From positions 1 to 14,535 of the forward strand of contig CAMTBF010000028.1 in assembly GCA_947068385.1 (NCBI GenBank): a stretch of DNA of 14,535 nt, written 5' to 3'. Below the pieces are notes generated by a model. It did no database searches, had not been told where the DNA came from, and was given only the letters and a program-made list of their open reading frames with translations. The stretch comes from an uncultured Lachnospiraceae bacterium. Its GTDB lineage: Bacteria > Bacillota > Clostridia > Lachnospirales > Lachnospiraceae. Both the position numbers and the translations under genes were made by a program. This document shows positions 1 to 6,264 of this stretch, piece by piece (position 1 is the stretch's first letter; the number at the start of each line of letters is the position of its first letter).

Positions 1-2
1 TT

Positions 3-590
3 TCCAGGAAGGAGGTGCGGGACGCCTCCTGGTACATCTGGAACGAGGGGATGCGCCTGGAGGCCCTGTCCTTGAAGCTGATGGATCTCACGGTGCTGGG
101 GCGGCAGGACTTCCCCCTGCAGGAGATGGACGCACAGGAACTGCTGGCGGACGCAGCAGGAGGGCTGGAGCCCCTTTTTGCGGAAAAAGGGGTGAGCTTC
201 CAGCTGCGGGCGGATCCGGCTTATATCCGGGTGGAGTGCGACCTGTTCAAGACCCTATTGATCAATCTGCTGGACAATTCCATCAAGGCGGGCTGCACCA
301 GGCTTGCGCTTCTGGGGACAGGGGAGCCGGAGGGGAGATACCGGATATGCGTCAGGGACGACGGCTGCGGCATGGAGGAGGAAGAGCTCTCCCGGATTAC
401 GGAGGCCTTCTACATGGTGGACAAGGCCAGGAGCAGAAAGCAGCACGGCGCGGGGCTGGGGCTTGCCCTGGCCGACAGGATTGCCAGGATTCATGGGAGC
501 CGACTGGAGTTTCGCAGCATCAAGGGCCGGGGGACGGAGGTGAGCCTGCTGTTCTCCTGTGGGAAAGCGGAGGGGAAGGATGAAGAATAA
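3..590 (+). CDS. Sensor histidine kinase, C-terminal part (5' end outside window)
   Basis: This is the C-terminal end of a two-component sensor kinase that would autophosphorylate and pass the phosphate to a response regulator. The visible part is an HATPase_c ATP-binding domain: an N box (LLINLLDNSIKAG), a G1 box (DDGCGM) and a G2 box (GAGLGLALADRIARIHG), ending in the usual GTEVSLLF strand. The segment before it (MRLEALSLKLMDLT) looks like the second helix of the dimerisation domain, so the phosphorylated histidine and the sensor lie upstream. The frame stays open to the window edge; the GTG at 15 follows AGGAAGGAG by chance or as an internal site and is too far inside the fold to be the true start. 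The stop overlaps the next gene by 11 bases, so the two are probably translated together. The family call is firm; the signal sensed is unknown. Confidence 0.93.
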   Translation, partial: SRKEVRDASWYIWNEGMRLEALSLKLMDLTVLGRQDFPLQEMDAQELLADAAGGLEPLFAEKGVSFQLRADPAYIRVECDLFKTLLINLLDNSIKAGCTRLALLGTGEPEGRYRICVRDDGCGMEEEELSRITEAFYMVDKARSRKQHGAGLGLALADRIARIHGSRLEFRSIKGRGTEVSLLFSCGKAEGKDEE

Positions 591-1623
591 ACGGTTTATC
601 GTAAATCTGTCAGGCGTCCTGCTGGCCTTTGCCATCGCCTTCGGGGGAATCTTTGCGGTGTGGAGCAGGCTGGACAGGGAGAGGGCGGAACTGCTTTCAG
701 GAGGCGGTAAGGTAGAGATGCCGGCCAGGACTGGCGGCGTGGCCTCCCAGAGCATCGGCGTGGTGGACGTGGAGGTGAAGGCGGCGGATTTAAGCCAGGA
801 GGAGCTGCGCCGGGCGGTGCTGTGCCTGGAGGAGACAGCGGAGAAATATCCCCATGAGCCCATGCCCGGGCAGCTGTCCATGACAGAAGCCATCCGGAGC
901 GGCATGGGGTGGCTTGGGGACTTCTTCCTGCCCCGCCTGGGCGGGGAGGCGGAGATTCCCAAGGAATATGGGCTGAGCTGCTATCTCTGGGCCGAGGGCC
1001 AGGCGGTGGCCGGGGAGGGGGAGGCAGATTTGCTGTCCGGCTACTGGGAGGTGTCCCTTTCCGCAAAGGAGCTGGACGCGGTACTGCTCCTGAACGCGGT
1101 GACCGGGCAGGTGCTGCGGGCGGAGATCGGGCTGCCCTACCCGGCGGGGGAGCACCCGGCGGAGGACAGCCTGGAGGGGCTTCTGGCGGATTATGCGGAT
1201 TCCCTTGGGATAGAGACCAGTTATGTCATTTCCGCGGCGGAGGACGGGGGGACGGACAGCCCTGCCCTCGGAACAGGGGACAATGGGGCGGAAGCCCATG
1301 GAACCGGAGACCGGGGAACAGAAGGAAATGGAACCGGAGATCAGGGGACAGGCGGCCGAGGAGTCGGAGAGCCGGGAGCGGAAGCCCAGGAACGGGAAGG
1401 CGCTGGAACGGGCAGCCGTGAGATGGAAAGCCCTGTCCGGACAGGCAGCGATGAGGGCGTCGAGGCCGACAGCACAGAGCCCTGGGGATTCCGCCAGCGC
1501 CTGGAGAACGACCGTATGGCCGTCTGCCTGGAGGCGTGGGATGCGGCGGGCCTCCAGGGGGCGGAAAGCGGGAAGGCCCTGCGCTTTGCCCTGTACCTGG
1601 AGACGAAGCCTCTGGAGGACTAA
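580..1623 (+). CDS. Membrane-anchored protein of unknown function, partner of the histidine kinase
   Basis: I do not recognise a named family. The 347-residue product starts MKNKRF and has one hydrophobic segment at about residues 7-28, followed by an Arg/Asp/Glu stretch, so it is most likely anchored by its N terminus with the rest outside the cell. Residues about 60-218 form a mixed, moderately acidic region. Residues about 219-300 are a low-complexity linker rich in Gly, Thr, Glu and Asp with repeated GTGD units, and a short folded-looking tail (PWGFRQRLEN onward) closes it. The start at 580 was chosen over a GTG at 559 because GGAGG at 569-573 sits 6 bases ahead of it. It overlaps the kinase gene by 11 bases, which suggests an accessory or signal-relay role for that kinase; this is inference. 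Confidence 0.8.
   Translation: MKNKRFIVNLSGVLLAFAIAFGGIFAVWSRLDRERAELLSGGGKVEMPARTGGVASQSIGVVDVEVKAADLSQEELRRAVLCLEETAEKYPHEPMPGQLSMTEAIRSGMGWLGDFFLPRLGGEAEIPKEYGLSCYLWAEGQAVAGEGEADLLSGYWEVSLSAKELDAVLLLNAVTGQVLRAEIGLPYPAGEHPAEDSLEGLLADYADSLGIETSYVISAAEDGGTDSPALGTGDNGAEAHGTGDRGTEGNGTGDQGTGGRGVGEPGAEAQEREGAGTGSREMESPVRTGSDEGVEADSTEPWGFRQRLENDRMAVCLEAWDAAGLQGAESGKALRFALYLETKPLED
1269..1375 (+). repeat. Degenerate ~30-base coding repeat (GTGD linker)
   Basis: ATGGAACCGGAGA occurs at 1298-1310 and again at 1328-1340, exactly 30 bases apart, with weaker copies before (GGAACAGGGGACA near 1270) and after (GAGTCGGAGAGCC near 1361). GCGGAAGCCCA also occurs at about 1289 and 1379. The period is a multiple of three, so copy-number change would keep the frame and only lengthen or shorten the GTGDxGTEGN-type linker. 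Confidence 0.6.
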
Positions 1624-1731
1624 GCTTTGGAGGACTGGCGCTCCCTGCCCCGAGGACTTTGTGAAAAAAATGTGAACCCTCCGGATTTTACAACTCAGGC
1701 ACAACTCCTCCGCAGGTCGTTGACATCTGCC

Positions 1732-1740
1732 TGATATGAT
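1732..1740 (+). promoter_or_regulatory. Extended -10 promoter candidate for the lipoprotein gene
   Basis: TG at 1732-1733, one base, then TATGAT at 1735-1740 fits an extended -10 element. A perfect TTGACA lies at 1720-1725, but only 9 bases separate it from TATGAT, so it cannot act as a standard -35 for this -10. The element lies 88 bases ahead of the ATG at 1828 in a gap of about 200 bases that otherwise shows no gene. Confidence 0.4.
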
Positions 1741-1777
1741 ACGCGAAGCGAAGGAAATACAGGCTCGCGGAAAATAG

Positions 1778-1802
1778 GGAATTGCGGAAAAGATGCAATT
1801 CC
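1778..1802 (+). promoter_or_regulatory. Hairpin / dyad in the lipoprotein gene leader
   Basis: GGAATTGC at 1778-1785 is perfectly complementary to GCAATTCC at 1795-1802, with a 9-base loop. It ends 10 bases before the AGGAGG ribosome site (1813-1818). It could be an operator dyad or an RNA hairpin that affects translation; there is no T run, so it is not a terminator. Confidence 0.4.
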
Positions 1803-1827
1803 TAGTAAAATCAGGAGGTAACAGGGA

Positions 1828-4170
1828 ATGAAAAAGTGGAAAAGGCGCAGCGGGCGCGGTGCCAGACGGATCGCCGCCCTGCTGCTGGCAGCGCTCCTTG
1901 CAAGCGCCCTGAGCGGCTGCGGAGGCCAGGCATCAGGAGGGGACGGCGCAGGAAAAGGCGGCGCGGGAGGAGAGAGCGCGAAAAGCGGCGGAGAGGGCAG
2001 CCCGGGGACGGAGAATCCCGGCTCCCCCGGGCAGGACGGCAAGGGCAGATACGTGGAGATCCAGGAGAGCCTGCCGGAAGAGTTGAGCGACTGGTCGATC
2101 GTCCAGATGTACGCGGTAGAGGAAAAGCTCCGTTTCCTGGCCACCAAGGCCCAGGACGGGAAAGTCATCCTGCGGGAGTGGGAGAAGCAGGAGGACGGCC
2201 TGAAGGATGTGACCCAAGGCTGGCTCGCATCCATGGAGATCGCCTGCATGGCCGACTGGCTGGACGCCCGCCTGGCCACAGGAAAGGACGGCACCCAGTA
2301 CCTCTACACCGGCTACCTGGCAGAGGGCGAGGAGAACTACAAGGGGCACCTCTGGAAAGCCCAGGGCGAGACCGCGGTGGAGATCACGCCCCAGAAATGG
2401 ACGGTTCCCGATGAAGAGATGGGCAGCTATGAAATGGTACAGGGGATAGCGGCGCTGGACGACGGCAATCTGGTCGCCGTCTCCTACTCCTCGGTGGACA
2501 TCCTCTCGGCCGAAGACGGAAGCGTGATAGAGAGCGAGAAGCCCCAGAGCCTCTACGAGGGCGGCGTCCTGTCCGATGGGGAAAATGCCTATCTGCGGGC
2601 CTCTGACGGAAACTATATTGAAAAGCGCCAGGGCGGCAAGGCCCCGGGCGCGGTGCAGATTCCCTACCCCGCCGCCGATGCCGAAGCGTCCGAACACGGC
2701 AGCAGCGAAGTGACCACCTTCAGCAGCAATGCCAGCCTGGCGCTCTCCGTTCTCCCGGACGGCACGCTGATCGCGGGAGACGAGGACGGGATCTTCCGGC
2801 GAAGCGCGGGGGACGCCGAAGGACAGTGGGAACTGCTGGTGGACGGAAGGGAGACGGACTTCGCCGTAGCCGACAGATGGTGCACGGATTTCGTGGCATT
2901 CCAGGACGGGACCATCTATGCCCTGTTCACCACGGAAGACGCCCAGAAGCTGAACCGGTACGAGTACGACCCCGATGCCGTGTCAGAGGTGACGGAGGTG
3001 CTCAAGCTCTACAGCGTGTACGAGAGCTCCCTGCTGAAGCAGGCGGCCACCCTGTACCACAAGGCCCACCCGGAGGTGCTCATAGAGATTCACAACGTCT
3101 ACCCGGCATACTACTTCGACCAACCTGACTACAATGCCGTATACCAGGAGCTGAACACCATGCTCATGGGCGATGAGGCCCCGGACATCGTGGTCATGGA
3201 TCACCTGGACATGGACTCCTACGCGGACAAGGGGCTGCTGACGGATCTGGAGGATGTGGCAGGGCCCATGGAGGAGAGCGGCGAGCTCTTGCCTAACGTC
3301 ACAGGGGCCTATAAACGCCAGGACGGAAAAAGGTATGCGGTGCCCCTGCAGTTTGCCGTGAACCTGGCCCTGGGCAGGGACATCTCGGCCCAGGAAATGG
3401 CCACCATGGAGTCCCTGGCTCAGTTCCTGTCCCGGACGGAGGAACCATACATGGACAGGCAGACCGTGGCCGAGCTGGTGAATAAATTCTACCCCTATTT
3501 CTGCGATGAGATCGTTAACGAAAAGCAGCTGGACAGAGAGGCCATGGGAAAATACCTGGACTACCTGAAAGCGATTGCCGACAACTGCGGGGTCATCGCG
3601 TCCCGGCCGGAAAATGAGATGGACATCGGTATACTGGCCCTCAGCGGGAAAGCCAGGCTGGCCTTCAACCGCACTACAGGCTTTGGGGACTGTATGTTCC
3701 CCATGTCCATGGCGGACTATATCAAGGGAGACTTCACCGCCTTTGAGAACCGCTTCGAGCCCCTGCTACAGGCAGGCGTCTGCTCCAAGAGCCAGTATGT
3801 GGACAGGGCAAAGGACTTCCTGCGGTTCGCCCTGTCGGAGGAGATCCAGAACCTGGAATACAACGGCTTCCCCGTGAACCGCAAGTCCATGGAGCACCAG
3901 GCCACCAAAGACCGCTCCAACTACAGCATGGTGGTCACCGTGGAGGGGGACGACGGGAGCCCCATCATGTTCGAGACCAAGCCCTACTCCCAGGAGACGG
4001 CAGAGAGGCTGATCGCCATGTGTCAGGGATTGGAAAAGCCCGTGGGAGAGGACGCGAAGATCAGGGAGGTGCTGATCGAGGCCTTGGGCGGCTATCTGGA
4101 CGGCTCCCGGTCCAGGGAGGACACCGTACAGAAGATAGAGGACAGCCTGAAGATGTATCTGGCTGAATGA
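1828..4170 (+). CDS. Extracellular solute-binding lipoprotein with N-terminal propeller-like region
   Basis: A 780-residue lipoprotein, probably the substrate-binding subunit of a carbohydrate ABC importer or a ligand sensor beside the upstream kinase. The N terminus has a basic head, a hydrophobic core and an LSGC lipobox with Cys31, then a Gly/Ser-rich tether to about residue 72. Residues about 75-380 are beta-rich with repeated turns (DDGNLVAV, SDGENAYL, PDGTLIAG, QDGTIYAL), as in a beta-propeller. Residues about 390-780 match a family 1 type binding protein: LKLYSVYESSLLKQAATLYHK opens the fold, then the APDIVVMD strand and the KRYAVPLQF segment. It is about 350 residues longer than usual binding proteins. 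The start follows AGGAGG (1813-1818) by 9 bases. No permease genes adjoin it, so it may use a permease encoded elsewhere or act as a sensor. Family call firm; ligand unknown. Confidence 0.88.
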   Translation: MKKWKRRSGRGARRIAALLLAALLASALSGCGGQASGGDGAGKGGAGGESAKSGGEGSPGTENPGSPGQDGKGRYVEIQESLPEELSDWSIVQMYAVEEKLRFLATKAQDGKVILREWEKQEDGLKDVTQGWLASMEIACMADWLDARLATGKDGTQYLYTGYLAEGEENYKGHLWKAQGETAVEITPQKWTVPDEEMGSYEMVQGIAALDDGNLVAVSYSSVDILSAEDGSVIESEKPQSLYEGGVLSDGENAYLRASDGNYIEKRQGGKAPGAVQIPYPAADAEASEHGSSEVTTFSSNASLALSVLPDGTLIAGDEDGIFRRSAGDAEGQWELLVDGRETDFAVADRWCTDFVAFQDGTIYALFTTEDAQKLNRYEYDPDAVSEVTEVLKLYSVYESSLLKQAATLYHKAHPEVLIEIHNVYPAYYFDQPDYNAVYQELNTMLMGDEAPDIVVMDHLDMDSYADKGLLTDLEDVAGPMEESGELLPNVTGAYKRQDGKRYAVPLQFAVNLALGRDISAQEMATMESLAQFLSRTEEPYMDRQTVAELVNKFYPYFCDEIVNEKQLDREAMGKYLDYLKAIADNCGVIASRPENEMDIGILALSGKARLAFNRTTGFGDCMFPMSMADYIKGDFTAFENRFEPLLQAGVCSKSQYVDRAKDFLRFALSEEIQNLEYNGFPVNRKSMEHQATKDRSNYSMVVTVEGDDGSPIMFETKPYSQETAERLIAMCQGLEKPVGEDAKIREVLIEALGGYLDGSRSREDTVQKIEDSLKMYLAE

Positions 4171-4218
4171 GACGGAAACGCATAGAAGCATATGGAAGCT
4201 GAAGCATGCTGAATCTGC

Positions 4219-4251
4219 CCCGCCGTGATTTCGAACCCGAGATCTGGCGGG
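4219..4251 (+). terminator. Long intergenic hairpin after the lipoprotein gene, weak terminator or attenuator
   Basis: CCCGCC (4219-4224) pairs with GGCGGG (4246-4251), and inside it GATTTCG (4227-4233) pairs with CGAGATC (4238-4244) around an AACC loop. This gives 13 pairs, one of them a G-U wobble that forms only in + strand RNA. It begins 48 bases after the lipoprotein stop. The tail is CGATTTAGT, a poor U tract, so termination would be partial. The rest of the gap 4171-4371 shows only the promoter listed next. Confidence 0.45.
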
Positions 4252-4302
4252 CGATTTAGTAAAAAAAGTAAATTAACCCTTTATCTTCCGACCAAAATAG
4301 TA

Positions 4303-4308
4303 TATACT
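4303..4308 (+). promoter_or_regulatory. -10 element candidate for the catabolic cluster
   Basis: TATACT at 4303-4308 lies in an AT-rich stretch that stands out from the GC-rich surroundings, 63 bases ahead of the ATG at 4372. The best -35 is weak (TTATCT at 4281-4286, 16-base spacer), which would suit an activator-dependent promoter. It falls after the hairpin at 4219-4251, as expected for a new transcription unit. Confidence 0.4.
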
Positions 4309-4371
4309 GATAGCATATGGAGAAACGAGAAAGTCAATCCGACAAAATCAAGGAAAGAGAGGAATGGAATT

Positions 4372-5214
4372 ATGTACGATTTTTCTATCGGCGTAATGCT
4401 GGAATCCTTCCGGCAGCCCACCCCGGTGGCGCTGAAGAAGGCCAGGGAGATTGGGGCAAAGGGCATCCAGATGTACGCGGTGGACGGGGAGCATGCCCCG
4501 GAACAGCTCACAGGGGAGAAGAGGAGGCAGCTCCTGGACATGGTGAAATCCGAGGGGCTGGTGTTCTCAGCTCTCTGCGGGGATCTGGGCAAGGGCTTCC
4601 ACAATGCTGAGCTGAATCCGGAGCTGATCGAGAGGTCCATGCGCATCCTGGATCTGGCCAAGGACCTGGAGACGGACATCGTCACCACCCACATCGGCGT
4701 GGTCCCCGCGGATCCCAGCCATGAGCGCTACAAGATCATGCAGGAGGCATGCTTCAAGCTGGCCGAGTACGCGGACTCCCTGGACGCGCATTTCGCCATC
4801 GAGACAGGGCCCGAGGAGTCCGCTACATTGAAGCAGTTCCTGGACGGCCTCCACTCCACCGGCGTGGCGGTGAACTTGGATCCCGCCAACCTGATCATGG
4901 TCACCGGCGACGATCCGGTGCAGGCGGTACATAATCTGAAGGACTACATCGTGCACACCCATGCCAAGGACGGCGTGCGCAACTACTACCGCGACCCCGA
5001 GGAGGTCTATGGCCTTGTGGAAGCGGAGATGCTGGCAAGCCCCTCCTTCGCGGAGCTTCCCCTGGGCCAGGGCGGCGTAGACTTCAAGAATTATCTGAAG
5101 GCCCTGGACGAGATAGGCTACCACGGGTTCCTGACCATCGAGCGCGAGGTGGGCGACGACCCGGAGAAGGATATCCGCCTGGCCGTAGATTTCCTGAATG
5201 GCTTGATCAGATAA
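4372..5214 (+). CDS. Sugar phosphate isomerase/epimerase family protein (TIM barrel), first copy
   Basis: A 280-residue protein of the xylose-isomerase-like / AP endonuclease 2 TIM-barrel superfamily, which isomerises or epimerises sugars, keto-sugars or inositols using a divalent metal. Likely metal ligands are Glu144 (AIETGPE), Asp170 (NLDPAN), His197 (HTHAKDG) and Glu257 (TIERE), spaced as in the family. The opening FSIGVML and the GAKGIQMYAVDG strand are typical of this group. There is no signal peptide, so it acts in the cytoplasm. The frame is open further upstream (to 4225), but ATG 4372 was chosen because GAGAGG at 4357-4362 lies 9 bases before it and the family N terminus begins there. 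It is followed after 38 bases by a second, different member. Substrate unknown; a keto-sugar or 3-keto-glycoside step is one possibility. Confidence 0.88.
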   Translation: MYDFSIGVMLESFRQPTPVALKKAREIGAKGIQMYAVDGEHAPEQLTGEKRRQLLDMVKSEGLVFSALCGDLGKGFHNAELNPELIERSMRILDLAKDLETDIVTTHIGVVPADPSHERYKIMQEACFKLAEYADSLDAHFAIETGPEESATLKQFLDGLHSTGVAVNLDPANLIMVTGDDPVQAVHNLKDYIVHTHAKDGVRNYYRDPEEVYGLVEAEMLASPSFAELPLGQGGVDFKNYLKALDEIGYHGFLTIEREVGDDPEKDIRLAVDFLNGLIR

Positions 5215-5252
5215 AATAGGAAGCGCAGCGACTTTAATAGGAGGATTTTGAA

Positions 5253-6128
5253 ATGAAATTTTCTGTCAGTGTATATAGCTTCATGCAGTATATCCAGGAC
5301 GGCAGGCTCACGCCCTTTTCCTGCATCGAAAAGGTAAAGGAGATGGGCTTCGACGCGATCGAGTACGTGGACTTCGTGTTCCCCAAGGACGAAGACCCGG
5401 CAGAGTACGCGAAAAAGCTCCGGGCGGAGGCCGACAGGGTGGGCCTGGCCATCTCCAACTATGCCGTGGGAGCGGACTTGTTAGGCGGCAGCGAGGGCAA
5501 TCTGGAGGCCGAGGTGGAGCGCCTGAAAGCCCAGGTGGACATCGCCGCCATCTTGGGCTGCCCCACCATGCGCCATGATACGATATTTGCGATTCCGAAC
5601 AGAACCTACCATGGATACGACAATGTCCTGGAGCGCCTGGCAAAGGGCTGCCTGGCCGTGACGGAGTACGCGGCACAGAAGGGCATCAAGACCATGACTG
5701 AGAACCACGGCTTCATCTCCCAGGACAGCCTGCGGGTGGAGAAGCTGATCAACACGGTGGCCAACGACAATTTCGGCCAGCTGGTGGACATGGGCAACTT
5801 CCTGTGCGTGGACGACGACCCGGTGACGGCGGTGGGCAGATGCGCGCCCTACGCATTCTACGTCCATGCCAAGGACTTCATCGTCAAGAGCGGCCAGGCG
5901 GCCGATCCGGGCCAGGGCTTCTTCCTCTCCAGGGGCGGCAATTTCCTGCGCGGCACGGTGGTGGGACACGGAGACGTGCCTGCAGTACAGTGCCTGCGGG
6001 CCCTGAAGAGTGCAGGGTACGACGGATACATAGCCATCGAGTTCGAGGGCATGGAAGACTGCCTGAAGGGCGTGGCCATCGGCCTGGAGAACCTGAAGAG
6101 ATATGTGGCGGAAGTGTACGGAGCGTGA
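5253..6128 (+). CDS. Sugar phosphate isomerase/epimerase family protein (TIM barrel), second copy
   Basis: A 291-residue cytoplasmic TIM barrel of the same superfamily as its upstream neighbour but clearly divergent from it. Expected metal-site residues are Glu150 (TENHG), Asp179 (LVDMGNF), His205 (YVHAKDF) and Glu263 (IAIEFEG); VGHGDV at 237-242 is the usual final-loop His-Gly-Asp segment. AGGAGG at 5239-5244 lies 8 bases before the ATG, a strong site. The 38-base gap to the first copy has no terminator or promoter, so the two are one unit. The low similarity between the pair argues for two different steps in one pathway rather than a recent duplication. The TENHG and HAKD motifs resemble those of inositol and keto-sugar isomerases (IolE/IolH-like), but the exact reaction cannot be fixed from sequence. 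Confidence 0.88.
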   Translation: MKFSVSVYSFMQYIQDGRLTPFSCIEKVKEMGFDAIEYVDFVFPKDEDPAEYAKKLRAEADRVGLAISNYAVGADLLGGSEGNLEAEVERLKAQVDIAAILGCPTMRHDTIFAIPNRTYHGYDNVLERLAKGCLAVTEYAAQKGIKTMTENHGFISQDSLRVEKLINTVANDNFGQLVDMGNFLCVDDDPVTAVGRCAPYAFYVHAKDFIVKSGQAADPGQGFFLSRGGNFLRGTVVGHGDVPAVQCLRALKSAGYDGYIAIEFEGMEDCLKGVAIGLENLKRYVAEVYGA

Positions 6129-6204
6129 GAAGGATACCTGAGGTACAGGCATTCTTCCGGGCTTGCGGCAGTTTGGAGACAGCCGCGCCGGCGCATAGGG
6201 AAAG

Positions 6205-6227
6205 GGGCTGCCGCTTTGCGGCGGCCC
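6205..6227 (+). terminator. GC-rich hairpin between isomerase and glycosidase genes, probably leaky
   Basis: GGGCTGCCGC (6205-6214) pairs with GCGGCGGCCC (6218-6227) around TTT, ten pairs with one G-U wobble that forms only in + strand RNA. The tail TGATTTATGA has only three Ts in a row, so read-through into the glycosidase gene is likely. A GCGCCGGCGC palindrome sits just before it at 6185-6194. The 136-base gap holds no visible promoter, supporting read-through. Confidence 0.5.
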
Positions 6228-6264
6228 TGATTTATGACGGCGGCTGACAGCATAGGAGGAGACC

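Noticed and set aside
15..17. GTG preceded by AGGAAGGAG at the left edge as start of the kinase gene
   Set aside because: The frame continues to the window edge and this start would cut into the dimerisation helix; more likely an internal codon of a truncated gene.
1613..1636. Direct repeat TGGAGGACT across the stop of the membrane protein gene (copies 15 bases apart)
   Set aside because: Only 9 bases and no evidence of function; probably a local duplication or chance.
4225..4260. TTCGAACCCGAGATC followed by GGCGGG, resembling the T arm of a tRNA
   Set aside because: On either strand the T loop is not flanked by a paired 5-base stem and no acceptor, D or anticodon arms are found; the sequence is explained by the 4219-4251 hairpin.
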